From: Plantago major | Taxonomy: Eukaryota; Streptophyta; Magnoliopsida; Lamiales; Plantaginaceae | Reading direction: 5' to 3' | DNA length: 64,000 bases | Assembly (NCBI GenBank): GCA_026545765.1 | Contig: CM048840.1 | Coordinates: 32,244,765 to 32,308,764, forward strand | Shown here: piece after piece, positions 1 to 11,039 of the stretch | How positions within the stretch are numbered: the stretch's first letter is position 1 | Layout of the letters: each line of letters begins with the position of its first letter | The notes under the pieces: model-generated | The model's database searches: none | Told to the model about the DNA's origin: nothing | What the model saw: only the letters and a program-made list of their open reading frames with translations | Program-made: the position numbers and the translations under genes

Positions 1-29
1 AGGTAGATAAGACCGATAACACTTTTCCC

Positions 30-1121
30 GTGGCTGGTCAGAATGGAATAGGGGCAACTTCGCCTCAGCTTTGGACGGATATAATTAGGGGAATTCGGGA
101 AAATTCCCGGGGCATTGCTATCGAATTTTCAACCCCTATGATTGTGAATGGGGAGATTGAGGTTGAAATTGATAAGGATGATGTCGAATCCGAGATTGAA
201 TTTTGGCAGACATCGCTGATTATGTATGTGCTAGTAGGTGACTTGACAATGAATGCGGTAAAACAATACATGATCAAATTCTGGAATTTCGTTGCCTTGC
301 CGGAGATGTTCTATAATGAGGAGGGATACTTTATACTCAAATTCAGGACAATGGAAGATAGGAATGTTGTGCTGAACAAGGGCCCTTACACGATTTATAA
401 TATGACGATGTTCTTGCGGGAATGGGTAACTGGTTTTTCTTTGAAAGATGACATGATGCGTGCTGTACCGATATGGGTTAAACTACCTCAGCTGCCACTA
501 CATCTCTGGGGCTCCAAAAGCCTGGGTAAAATTGGGAGTGCTCTGGGAAAGCCGATGTTCACAGATGAGTGTACTGCACGGAAGTTGCGTGTTTCTTACG
601 CTAGAATCTTGGTTGAGGTTGATATCACAAAGCCGCTCAGAGATTTCGTCACGATTAAGGATTTGAAGGAGAAGGTGATCAAACAACCAGTAGAGTATGA
701 GTGGAAGCCGTTGTTCTGTGAGAAGTGTCAAAAGATTGGGCATGTTTGCAACCCTCCGGCTCGAAGAAATACACCTAGACCACAGCCACGGCAGATCAAG
801 CAGTGGCGTGTGCAAGCTGATCGGCGTCCACAGATGGTTGAGGATCGAGTTGTGCCGCATAGATTTGAGGTGGGGAATAGCTTTCAAAATAGTCAGCATA
901 CAGAGGCAGGGGCGGGCAACCGCATAAGGCAACCCCAGGAGACACAGAAACAAACGGACTGGATCACTATCGAGGGGTCACCAAGAACCAGGAATAAGGG
1001 GAAGGAACCTATGGTGGATCCCCCGGATCGCTCCACAGGAGAAAGCATTCAGTGCCAGAACGGGTTTGAGTCATTGAGGATTTCGGATGATCCTCTCTTG
1101 GCTCATGATCCGGGTCCATGA
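30..1121 (+). CDS. LINE ORF1 protein (DUF4283 domain, zinc knuckle)
   Basis: An open frame of 363 residues. ORF1 proteins of plant L1 elements bind the element RNA in the ribonucleoprotein particle. The first ~200 residues look like the DUF4283 fold seen in plant LINE ORF1 proteins. A compact zinc-knuckle motif follows at about residues 230-240 (Cys230, Cys233, His238, Cys240). The C-terminal third is basic and glutamine/arginine rich, as expected for RNA contact. The frame is intact although ORF2 is broken. Its TGA overlaps the ORF2 ATG in an ATGA tetranucleotide at 1118-1121. The true start could lie upstream of the window. Confidence 0.85.
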   Translation: MAGQNGIGATSPQLWTDIIRGIRENSRGIAIEFSTPMIVNGEIEVEIDKDDVESEIEFWQTSLIMYVLVGDLTMNAVKQYMIKFWNFVALPEMFYNEEGYFILKFRTMEDRNVVLNKGPYTIYNMTMFLREWVTGFSLKDDMMRAVPIWVKLPQLPLHLWGSKSLGKIGSALGKPMFTDECTARKLRVSYARILVEVDITKPLRDFVTIKDLKEKVIKQPVEYEWKPLFCEKCQKIGHVCNPPARRNTPRPQPRQIKQWRVQADRRPQMVEDRVVPHRFEVGNSFQNSQHTEAGAGNRIRQPQETQKQTDWITIEGSPRTRNKGKEPMVDPPDRSTGESIQCQNGFESLRISDDPLLAHDPGP

Positions 1122-4100
1122 TTATTTCATGGAACGTGAGGGGGTGCAATAATATAGCCAAACTTCGTGAGATAAACTCCCGTCTCAATGGATTAAATTT
1201 TGCATTGGCTATACTAGTGGAGACACGAGTGAAAGAAGGGAAAAGTAAGTATATCAGGAGTAAGTTGGGAACTAAATGGTGCTATCTAGATAATTATGTT
1301 TACCACCCGAATGGCCGAATCTGGTTATTGTGGGATCCGAAGCAAGTTGATGTCAAGTTAGTCACGGCCAGTCCTCAATTTCTACATTGTGGTGTATATG
1401 ACATGAGTGGGGTCCTTATCACGTGGATTACGGCTGTGTATGCTCTCAATCTACTAGAAGATCGTAAGCTGCTGTGGAGGAATATCGAGGGACTTAGCCA
1501 ACAAGTTCAGGGACAGTGGATTTTAATGGGGGATTTCAATAATGTCCTAACCTCACAGGATAAGATTGGAGGATCTTTGGTACAGCCTTCCGAATATGTT
1601 GATCTAGTAAACATGATGGATATAGTGGGGCTAAATGAGGTTGATAGCATTGGAGACCAATTTACTTGGCATAATAAACATATTCTGGACCCTATCTACT
1701 CGTGAATTGATCGAGTACTCGGTAACTTGCGATGGTTTCAGGATTTTAGTCATGTGCCGGTGGAAATCATGACTCCGACTATATCTGATCATGCAATGTT
1801 AGTCTTGAGGTTGTGGGACACGCCGCCAAAGATTAGGAGGCAGTTCCGGTTTATTAACAGTGTGGTAGACACCCCGGGCTTCATGGAACAGATTCGGCTG
1901 AATTAGGATAAACCTACGAGGGGTAGATCGATGGTGACGGTTTGGGATAAGCTGAAGAGGATTCAGCCACTGATCCGTAACAACCAATGGTGATTCTCGG
2001 GCATAAAGCAGAAAGTGGAGGCTGCCCGACTCAATCTGGAAGATGCACAGCAAGCCCTTATACTTGATAGGATGAACTTAGCACGGATTGAGCGGGTGAA
2101 GGTTTGTACGGCTGAATTACTGCAATGGAATGAGATGGAAGAAAAATTACTCCAACAGAAGTCCAAAATAGATTGGATCCGGGTTGGAGATGGTAATAAT
2201 GCGTACTTTCACGCTTCCTTGCAAGCCAAGAATCGGAATATGGGCATCACCAAACTACAAAAACCAGATGGAGTATTTATTACATCACAGCATGAGATAG
2301 AGCAGGAAGTGATCAACTTCTATACCCAACTCGTAGGACAACAAGGATCGACTCCAGGGCCTTGACCTCCCAGCCTTGCGTGATGGTGCACAGTTGAGTC
2401 ACGTGGATGGTACCTCCTTGATTGCACCAGTTACCACAAAAGAAATTACAAGTGCTTTAAAGGACATAGGTGACTTGAAGGCCCCAGGTATAGATGGTTT
2501 TAATGCTAAATTCTTCAAATCATCTTGGCCTGTGGTGGGAGCGGATGTTATAGCTGCAGTACAAGAGTTCTTCACCCATGACCGAATGTATATGGCGGTA
2601 AATTGCAGTATTGTAACTCTGATTCCAAAGTCCTCTGATGCGACCATGGTAAAAGACTTTAGGCCAATTTCATGTTGTACTACACTTTACAAGATTATTT
2701 CTAAGATACTTACTCACCGACTGAGTAATATAGTGGGTAAAGTGGTAAATGAGAGCCAAGCGGCGTTTATACCTGGGGCAACAAATACATAACCACATTC
2801 TTCTGGCATATGAACTTCTTCAGGGTTATGGTAGAAAAGGTGGAACCCCAAGGTGTGTGTTACACATGGACCTACGGAAGGCGTATGACACAGTCGAATG
2901 GGCGGCTTTGGAGGGTATCTTGCAAGAGATGAATTTTCCTCTTCGATTTATCTGGTGGATTATGATCTGCGTGACCACTGTTTCTTATAGATACATGGTT
3001 AATGGAAAACCCACAAAGCTACTCAGAGTACGAAGATGACTCAGGCAAGGGGACCCACTCTCTCCTTTGCTGTTTGTTTTAGTCATGGAGTATATGCAAG
3101 GCTTAAAACATGTTCCAGACTTCAACTTCCATGCCAAGTGTGAGAAGTTAAATATTGTTAATCTTAGCTTTGCGGATGATCTGTTGTTGTTCTCCAGGGG
3201 TGATGTACGACTGGTGGAGCTGCTATTGGACGCCTTCAATTGCTTCTCCAAGTCTATCGGTTTGAGGGTTAACCCAGCAAAGTGTCAGATATTTTTTGGG
3301 GCTGTTCCACACGACATTCAGGAAGAGATACGGCAGGTCACGGAATTCGGTGTGGGTAGGCTTCCGTTTCGCTATTTAGGGGTGCCTCTTACAAGTAAGA
3401 AGCTCACTATTGTTCAATGCCAACCCTTGATTGATAAGCTTGTGGCGAGGATACGACATTGGAGTGCTAAGTTATTGAGCTATGGTGGCCGTTTGCAACT
3501 GATAAAGAGTGTACTCTTTGCTGTTACGAATTATTGGCTCCAATGCTTCCCACTGCCGAAAGGGATTTTACACACCATTGAGTCCGTCTGCAGAATTTTC
3601 CTCTGGTCAAACAGCGACACAATCACTAGGAAATCCCCGGTGGCTTGGGAAAAGGTATGCCTTCCTAGAAAACAAGGTGGGCTGCAGGTTATTGACTTGA
3701 TAGTGTGGAGCAAAGCATGCTTACTGAAATTACTGTGGAATCTGTGTGGTAAACAGGATAGCCTATGGGTAAAATGGATTCATGTGTACTATATGCCTCG
3801 AGACCAAATCCTAACACATCCAATACCTCTGACTAGCTCCTGGATCATGAAAGGCATCCTGAAGTGCAGATCGTTGATTCATAACAATAGAGCCTGGACG
3901 AATATGCAAATCCTACCAAAATATAAGACTAGCATCATGTATACAACGTTTCAAGGCGATCTGCCGGAGGTGTTTTCGAACACTTTATTGCGGGGAACAC
4001 TCGCACGACTGAGGGCACGAATGATTACTTAGTTAGCATGTCATGGCAGGCTGGCCACGAGAGACAGACTATGCAGTTTCTGACTCATCACGAATAACGG

Positions 4101-4467
4101 CTGCTGCTTCTGCTCGAATGTTGAGACACAGGAGCACCTGCTCTTTGATTGTACTACCACACAGACAATTTGGAAAGAGGTTTTGCGATGGCTGAAGATC
4201 CAGCATCACCCGAGTGGTTGGTCGACTGAACTATTGTGGATTGTCCAAGTTAGCAAGGGTAAAAACTGGAAGTGTCAGATACTCAAGGTAGCGTTTCTGG
4301 AAACAGTCTATGAGGTGTGGAAACATAGGAACAATGTTTGTTTCAATAATGTTGATAGGAGCTTATCTATTGCACAACAGATTATTGATGTAGTGATTTA
4401 TAGAGCATGGTTGGTACCTAGATTTCGTCCCCATGTTGGGCGACTAATGCTGAGTCAGGATTGTTAG
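1118..4467 (+). pseudogene. LINE ORF2, endonuclease-reverse transcriptase, broken
   Basis: Remnant of the LINE replication protein. The endonuclease/exonuclease/phosphatase domain starts at the ATG at 1118, with the usual SWNVRG opening and a GDFN motif near 1530. The reverse transcriptase runs from about 2376 to 3400 and contains the FADD catalytic box at 3169-3180. A zf-RVT-like region with clustered Cys and His lies near 4040-4180. The frame is interrupted near 1703 (TGA), 1905, 1991, 2363, 2790 and 3037. Several stops sit where CGA or TGG codons are expected, which fits decay of methylated cytosines. It cannot make a full enzyme. Confidence 0.9.
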
Positions 4468-4564
4468 TTACTCGTGACTTCTATAGGCTGGATCGCTTCT
4501 GATCGTCTTTTGCTTTGTACTGTTTTTTGGAGTTTGATAATATATTCTCGTTCCAGAAAAAAAA

Positions 4565-5216
4565 CATCAAAATATATTAACATCACCGACATTTACACGA
4601 GCATAAATGCTCATGATTATACATGTTAAAACCAAAGATAAACCAAACCTAATAAGTTATTCCTATTGGCGTTCTCTTAATTTTAACCCTTTTGATTTCT
4701 TTCTTGTTCTCATTTATTCTCTGCTTGATCTTTTCTATTTTCACCTGGATTTTCTTTCCTCGTATTGATTTTGTTATTTCTTTTTTGTTTGTTTGTTTAT
4801 TTTAAATTTATTAGAAATATCCCTACGTTCTATTAGTAATTTTCTTATATGGTTGTTTACAAATTCTCGCTCAAAAACCGTCTGTCGTTAAACCGTCCCC
4901 TATCCGTCGCTACATTTTAAAACTCAGTTTAACACTTAAAAAAGTAAATCTACTTGATTATCAGATTATTTTAATTGTTAATATGTTCATATTGACACTA
5001 GGCTTCTTAATTGAAGTATTAGCTGCAAAAGATACACTTGAATTCGTTACATTCATGTCAATTATCGGATTATTAAGCTTCTTAAATTAAATTAGGCAAC
5101 ATCCAAAGTTGTATGTGTGTGTGTGTGTGTGTGTGTGTGATCATGCACCGCCATTGATAGGTGAATATATATTATATAGTATATTATATAGTTAATTTTA
5201 TACGAAATAAAAATAA
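4565..5216. other. AT-rich spacer
   Basis: No gene is visible. At 4870-4912 there is a cluster of CCGTC(G/T) motifs that resembles the subterminal repeats of the CACTA end at 5217-5430. It may be the other side of the same decayed element. Confidence 0.4.
5112..5139. repeat. (GT)n microsatellite
   Basis: A pure GT dinucleotide run of about 28 bp. Confidence 0.95.
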
Positions 5217-5430
5217 ATATAGCAACGGCTGGCAAACATCGTTGCTGAATAAGCGACGGATTTGTCACGGATGTACGAACTGTTGCTAAATGGCGACGGA
5301 TTTTTTGACGAATTTGGTCAAACAGGTAATCCGTCGACCAAGAAAGTACCGCCACTTATCCGTCGTTGTTTAGCGACTGAAATATATCCCTCGCTAAATT
5401 ATGTCGATGTTTGATGGAACTCTTGCAGTG
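5217..5430. mobile_element. Degenerate CACTA (En/Spm) transposon end
   Basis: The segment is dense in GCGACGGAT and ATCCGTCG motifs in both orientations (for example near 5252, 5297, 5328 and 5358) and in TTTAGCGAC-like strings. It ends at 5420-5430 in CTCTTGCAGTG. The reverse complement of that is CACTGCAAGAG, close to the CACTACAAGAA terminus of plant CACTA elements. Repeated subterminal motifs of this kind are transposase binding sites in that superfamily. No transposase and no matching left terminus were found. Confidence 0.6.
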
Positions 5431-6204
5431 GATTTTCTAATTTAAACTAGTAAGGAAGTTGTTAATAACAAGTTTTCGTAGATAAGTAGTAAACTATCAA
5501 TCTAATTAATGTATTAATCATCACCCTCGGTGACTCGTTTATCATGATGATATCATTATCGTTTTCGTATACTATGACGGTCAAATAATATTAGTATCTA
5601 CCCACAGAGAAGTTATGTGCAAATCAGAAAGAAAGTCAACATGCAAACAGTCCGCGTGCTAATCCTCCCAACAAATGATTGACATCATGGCATCAAACAA
5701 GCACATGACACACAACATGTCAACAAAATTAAGGTATCAATCTCTATCATTGAGAAGCAGATTAAGATGACCCATATATGATCAAGACCAAATCTGCAGA
5801 ATTATCGACGTATGATTGTGATAACCGATGCTACAACCATGATCATCATCTATTAAAAACATATAACAAACATGATGACAACATTATTTACTTATTTTAT
5901 GCGTGAAGCACAATAATAATCACTTCTATGCATGATGCATGAATCTTATGGAACGTGAAACAAAATCCAAATTCACTGATCATCTTATGATAAACATGAA
6001 TTGAAAAAATCCAAATTATCATAGATAATCTATATGTTATGAACTCTAAATCCTTGTATCGATGCGAACCACAATTTTCTAATCATGACATAATATGAAT
6101 CATATAAAACATAAAATGCATGTCATACTCATGATCATCATATGAGTGTAACCTCTATCTCATCTCACATATATAAATGAAACTGCTAAATGGTAGCACT
6201 GACT
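5431..6204. other. AT-rich spacer without recognised features
   Basis: No ORF of note, no RNA gene and no transposon terminus were recognised. The text is rich in short ATGATCATCAT-like strings. Confidence 0.5.
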
Positions 6205-7184
6205 ATATTTGTAACTTTTGAGCTATATAATCAAATGACATTAAGTTTATGGTATATTTATGCACTTTATTGATTTCGATTAAGTAATCAATGCTCGAGA
6301 CTTACGCTATTCGAAAAATAATTATCTACATTATTAAATGCAATTTGTATGAATATTTTCATTACTACACAGTTTAATTTACTTATGATTTAGGTGGTTT
6401 ATTCACGGCTAACATAAACGACATTAAGAGATACGATGCATTTTCTATACGATACGAGGTGTGCATGGGAAATGTGAGTAATACATCGAGTGAGTTATGA
6501 GATTTATTGAAACCATATATGTGTTTGACGAGGTGCACTATAGGTTTATTTTATATAGGTTACGTGATTGTGTATTTCATTTAGGTGCGAGGGGTGGGTA
6601 TTTCAAATAAAGTGTTCCAGCAGAATGTGAATGATGTAATCTAAAAGACTACTTTAACAGGATGTGAATATTGTTACTTATTATTTGACGTCTTTTTCAT
6701 GATATTATTGGATATATATATATAGGGAATATGGAGTTGTAAATGTTATTATCCACATATTAGTTGGTGACATGCACATTACATAGTTCTAGTTCACTTT
6801 ATCCGTATGAGAAATTACATCTATAAATTAGTCCCCAAATCAGTATCATTGGGGTGCACCAAGATGAAGTTTATCTTGCTACATCTGCATGTACAATAAA
6901 TGAATCATCATATCACTTTGAATTATTTTAAAACTTAATTATTCCACCTATTGAAATGTTTCACATTTTGTATTTTATTAATATTGTTACTATGTTGAAC
7001 ATGGCACAGTGTTTTTTTTGCGCTCGTGACAAAGTCCAAAACTCACTCTTGTTCAAGTGTTTATTACATGTATGAGCCATGTAGTGCAAGCATCTCAGTA
7101 TATAATTCATCCCATAGAGGTGCATCAATTATGGGGAATGGATGAGGGTTATTGAATAGTCTGCGTTGAGGATCTCATAACTTG
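6205..7184. repeat. Left arm of long inverted-repeat transposon
   Basis: Read as reverse complement, this segment aligns along nearly its whole length with 12902-14720, once the hAT insertion there is removed. Examples are 7060-7140 against 12930-13020 and 6460-6520 against 14400-14470. I estimate 75-85 percent identity by eye. Arms of nearly 1 kb around a short core suggest a fold-back element or a non-autonomous Mutator-like element. No transposase was seen. The outer terminus near 6205 is approximate. Confidence 0.72.
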
Positions 7185-7201
7185 GCTAAACGACTTGATT
7201 G

Positions 7202-8344
7202 TGATGTGCTCAAATTACTACTTAGGAAAACAAGTAGGAAGCAGTCGTCGTAAACAAACTATACTAACCACGAGATCGTTCGCTAAGGAATCAATTAGGC
7301 TACCACACAGTTGAAAGCAAACAATTACTTGTAGAAATAATTTGATTTGTTTGAAATAAGTACTTCTAATAACTAGAAAACAGAAAATGCAATGTAGTTG
7401 TTTGTAAGAATGAGGTAGAAAGAACACAGTAGTTACGATCAAGCAGTGCTAATTCACTCTAGGGATACGTTCATACTGTCACACGGTCGGTGTACAGAAA
7501 ACTATCAATCCAATTCAACCAAACGTTATTTGAAAATCTTTGAACTAGAGTAATCGTGGGTCGTCAATCCACGATCCTTAACCAAAACGTTTTAGAGAAT
7601 CTTTGAACTAGCTTATTGGATTGAAGGGCTTTTACGAAGATCTTTGAACTAGCCTAACCTATATGAACGATTTCAAACCCTAGAAGCGAATATGCAAAGC
7701 TATCACGCAACTACCATGTTCGGAGTGATTTAGCTACTCATAATCGAAGCAAGGATGAAAGAATACAAGATATTGCTCATGATTAACACAAACAGAATGA
7801 TAATCGCATGCAAGCTCATATCAATCCTTCGTTAAACAAGCAAAACCAAGCTCTAAAATTGTCAAAGTATGATATGGAGTTTTTTCTATGAACTAGGTTA
7901 AAAGAAGTATGAGAGAAAAATCCCAATTCTAAGCTAATAAGGAAAAACAAAAATTCTATTCTGCGTTACTCGCCGCGGCGAGCCTTCTTAATCGAAGAAT
8001 ATATAGCTCTCGCATAATCTCGCCGCGGCGGGTAAATCCCTTCGCTGCGGCGAGATTCAATCTTCAAAATAGGAGCTTCATTCGCAAAATCTCACCGCGG
8101 CGAGCCTTCCTGCAATTTCCAGGTCCAAGCTCGTAAAATCTCGCCGTGGCGGACCGAATCCCTCACCGCGGCGAGCTGTGCTAAGCAGCTCGTCCTCATT
8201 TAGCTCAAAAGACATCAAATCCTGCAAAATGTAAATAAAACACCAAAGCGTAAAAACAAACTAAAAAGACTATAAAACTAAAGACAAAGACTCACAAATA
8301 CCGCTAAAAATGACCAAATGAGACTCTAAGTTATCGTCTCATCA
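7202..8344 (-). repeat. 3' LTR of the Tat/Athila-type element
   Basis: 1143 bp, bounded by TGATG and CATCA. It is nearly identical to 11040-12354. It lacks a block of about 80 bp that is present at about 11655-11735 and one copy of a 72-bp tandem unit. Confidence 0.93.
7969..8175. repeat. Palindrome array CTCGCCGCGGCGAG in the left LTR
   Basis: Six copies or near-copies of a 14-bp perfect palindrome: 7969-7982 (exact), 8019-8032, 8041-8054, 8091-8104, 8140-8153 and 8162-8175. Spacing is irregular. Each copy contains a CCGCGG core or a one-base variant. The motif stands out sharply from the AT-rich surroundings. Confidence 0.9.
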
Positions 8345-8357
8345 AACTCCCCAAACC
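8345..8357 (-). promoter_or_regulatory. Polypurine tract of the Tat/Athila-type element
   Basis: On the - strand a TTTGGGGAG string directly abuts the LTR start. This is the place and composition expected for the primer of plus-strand DNA synthesis. A CTCGAGGACG motif lies just upstream of it (8370-8380). Confidence 0.7.
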
Positions 8358-9530
8358 GAACCTTTGCCCGTCCTCGAGCAAACACACAAACTAAAGACAA
8401 ACTAGACTCTAGAAAAAGACAAACAAGAAGCACATAAAAGAGTTGAACTCCCAAGTGCCCGAATCTACCATTGTAAACATTAAATTCACAAGATGCAAAG
8501 GTTTTGCACTCAACTAACCTTGGCAGAATAGTGCACAGAAAATCAAACAAGAAAGTTTCTCAAGTTAATAGCACTTAAGTCTAACTCGCTAATCCCTCAC
8601 AAGAGGATCCTATGCAACTCTCTCTCACACTCTGGAAGTGTCCAGTGGGTTAATCACTCAAGAAATATCAAGAGAAAGGAAGGTGACGTTCGTCACAAAA
8701 GTGCCTCAAATAACTCATGCAATGTACTCAATCAGTTAAGTCAGAAGGGACTTTTTCCTTGCACGTAGCAGCTTGCCAGAACATACAAACCAACATCCAT
8801 ATCACCACATTCTTGCATACTATGAATTATATGCTAATAAATTGGCCACAATGGACTCTTTTAGTCTCACTTTTTTGGTAGTGTCTGTTTTACTGAAAGT
8901 CCGCACTTTTGTGCGTGTCAGTTTGGTATACGTGCCATCAACCCTTACAGACATATGGCTTTTTAGGACCACGTCGGTATATAGGTAGTATTTGAAACAC
9001 GCCTAACACGACTAACGGTGGTGACGAGCACCACAGATACACTCCGAGACGAATCAATAATTCAGGTAGAGCAATATAGATTACAAATATAGAATAAGCA
9101 CATCAGTACAGTAGAGTCATTCTCCCCAAACCGGTTCTTTGTAATCCACTGGCTTTGATAAAACAGATCATAAAGAGCATGCCGTTCGTCATACTTAACT
9201 TACACAGAGTACACATGAGCATGATGAGGCGCAAACAAGGGAGTTTGCACTTCCCGAAAAGATCACACAGGTGCCGGTACAATATTTTTTCATTGGCTAA
9301 AGGTTTCTCACCGGTTTTTTGGACCAAAGAGCTACACAGACTTGCTATTTACAAGAAAAACAGACTTATAGGATTTTAAATCCACTATGCCACTTTTAGT
9401 TAAGTATCATGGAAAACAAAAGCAGCTAGCGAATTTAACAATCACAATAGATGCTCGACTTGGGAAAACAACTCAGATTCACCACAAAAATAAGAAAGTA
9501 GGCAAGAAGACTCTATTTAAAAAAACTAGG
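8358..9530. other. Non-coding interior of the Tat/Athila-type element
   Basis: No retroviral domain can be read on either strand. Short open frames here show no recognisable motif. The segment lies between the polypurine tract and the internal palindrome array. Confidence 0.5.
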
Positions 9531-9664
9531 CTCGCCGCGGCGGTGAAAAGTCTCACCGCGGCGAGTATTTACGACACGAAAAAAGATTTATGGGGAGGGG
9601 TCTCGCCGCGGCGAGATTTTATGAAACTAAATCCCGTCCTCTCGACTTATCTCGCCGCGGCGAG
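9531..9664. repeat. Internal palindrome array CTCGCCGCGGCGAG
   Basis: Four copies at 9531-9544, 9552-9565, 9602-9615 (exact) and 9651-9664 (exact). They lie outside the LTRs, so the motif is not only LTR-borne. Because the motif is a palindrome, both strands give short arginine/alanine-rich open frames. These are not genes. Confidence 0.9.
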
Positions 9665-9956
9665 GGCGAAATTTTGAGTGTTTTTCTCCTTGACTCTAAT
9701 GCGATCTCACCTCGCGAGATCGAAATTCCATGCCTCGGCTAGGATTTTACGAGTTTCCTCGTGTGAGTACAAAGGTTCCGCTCCCACAAACACGTACAAA
9801 CATAAACTGAAAACAAAACAAACACATAAAAGTGGCTAACATACCACCCCACGTAGACAAATAAGGCACACAGGCCGCAAAAAGATATGCAATCCTATCT
9901 GGCTCACCGACCACTACTATGAAAGCAATAAAAACGGACACAAAACACATGAAATC

Positions 9957-10086
9957 CCTCCCCAAACCTAAACTTTAGCTCGTCCTCGAGTTTCAAGTTT
10001 AAGCAAGCGAAGGAACAAAAAAAGAAAAAACAAAAAACTGATAATAAAGAAAACTTACCCCCGGGTTGCCTCCCGGGAAGCGCCTT
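9957..10086 (-). other. Second copy of the 3'-end motif and GGGAGGCAACCC-like box
   Basis: On the - strand 9957-9992 repeats the CTCGAGGACG plus TTTGGGGAG arrangement also found beside the true polypurine tract at 8345-8380. Just upstream, 10059-10085 holds a GCGCTTCCCGGGAGGCAACC box of a type common near the 3' end of Tat/Athila-like elements. Two such 3' ends within one element suggest an internal rearrangement or template switch. Confidence 0.5.
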
Positions 10087-10123
10087 TTATTATAGTCGTT
10101 GGCTCGACTTTTTGGGAATGCTG

Positions 10124-10942
10124 CTATCCATTATCAAACGGGAACGAATCCCTTGCATCCGTCCCGGTATCCTCAGCATTTTGTGAGCAATCCTTAGCTC
10201 CTCTCCTCAGGTTCTCTAACAGTTCCATGACTCCCTGCAAACTAAAATTAAACAAATAAAAAAATTCAAAAACTAAAAAATAACTATGGGAATCAGAGGG
10301 AAAATAAAAACGAAAAAGTGGGTCGAAACTCCCTGGGCAGTCCAATGTGTATGATGGGACTATGACGTGCGAATCATGGGTTTCTTCTTGTACCGTAGGG
10401 GCATATTTAGGAGTTAGCTCAGCAGGTGTGCAAGTAGAATGTGTTTCTTCTTGTACCGTAGGGGCAGGTTCAGAAGTCAGCTCAGCAGGTAAGGGAGTAA
10501 AATGGGTTTCTTCTTGTACCATAGGGGCAGATTCAGAAGTCAGCTCAGCAGGATGGTTTATCTTCTCACGCTGGATGTCCTCAATCAGCAACATCGACAA
10601 ACTCAAAGAATTGGCTAACTCAAAGAATTGTCTGAGTTTAAACTCATCTATGGGTTGTCTCGCGGCTTCTTCTAATATTGTTTGATCATCCTTGGTCAAT
10701 CCAAAATAGAAACATCCTATCACATCCCTACCGCTCAATCTAGCATTTATGCACCCGTTTTCAAGCTCTCTAAACCGATACCACGCATCATAGAATCTTT
10801 CTCCAGGAAACTGACGGAAACTATGAAGGAGTCCCCTCTCTTTCTGGCGGATAGAGTAGATGTCCATCAGATACGGTTTCTTGGTTGCATAAGTCCCTAC
10901 ACACACGAAGAAAAGAAACCACGAGTAGTTCCGAAAAAACAA
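10124..10942 (-). pseudogene. Gag-like remnant with three 21-residue repeats
   Basis: A 272-residue frame in the sense orientation of the element. Residues about 40-125 resemble the retrotransposon gag (capsid) domain of Athila/Tat elements: an FPGERFYDAWYRFREL segment, then a CFYFGLTKDDQTILEEAA segment, in the family's order. Three tandem repeats of about 21 residues follow, each built on PAELT...APTVQEETH (DNA 10375-10560). No zinc knuckle or protease follows. The first residues are hydrophobic and the true start is uncertain. Capsid activity cannot be inferred from the text. Confidence 0.65.
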
Positions 10943-11017
10943 AAACTAACGAAACAAAAGAAAACTATAAACAAAACGAGTAAAAATTTGCAATCAAGTG
11001 CTACAGTAGGAATTGAT

Positions 11018-11035
11018 TCCCTGACAGCGGCGCCA
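11018..11035 (-). promoter_or_regulatory. Primer-binding site, tRNA-Asp type
   Basis: On the - strand this reads TGGCGCCGCTGTCAGGGA, four bases inside the 5' LTR. It is nearly complementary to the 3' end of plant tRNA-Asp, including the CCA tail. This primer is used by Athila/Tat elements, and it fixes the orientation of the element. Confidence 0.85.
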
Positions 11036-11039
11036 AATT

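Larger units (their letters stand above)
1..4564 (+). mobile_element. L1-type LINE retrotransposon, decayed, cut by window edge
   Basis: A plant L1-like non-LTR element that copies itself by target-primed reverse transcription. The order is ORF1 with a DUF4283-type domain and zinc knuckle, then ORF2 with an AP-like endonuclease, reverse transcriptase (FADD box) and a cysteine/histidine-rich C-terminal region. It ends in a short A run at 4557-4564, the expected LINE 3' end. No LTRs are visible. The 5' end lies at or beyond the window start, so no target duplication can be checked. ORF2 has several in-frame stops and shifts, so this copy is dead. Confidence 0.92.

Noticed and set aside
7218..7442. 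A 74-codon frame in both LTRs of the Tat/Athila-type element (also 11056-11280).
   Set aside because: Same reasoning: LTR duplication of a chance frame, no domain.
9387..9677. A 96-codon basic open frame on the + strand.
   Set aside because: It crosses the palindrome array, is antisense to the element and has no domain; the arginine/alanine pattern comes from the palindrome.
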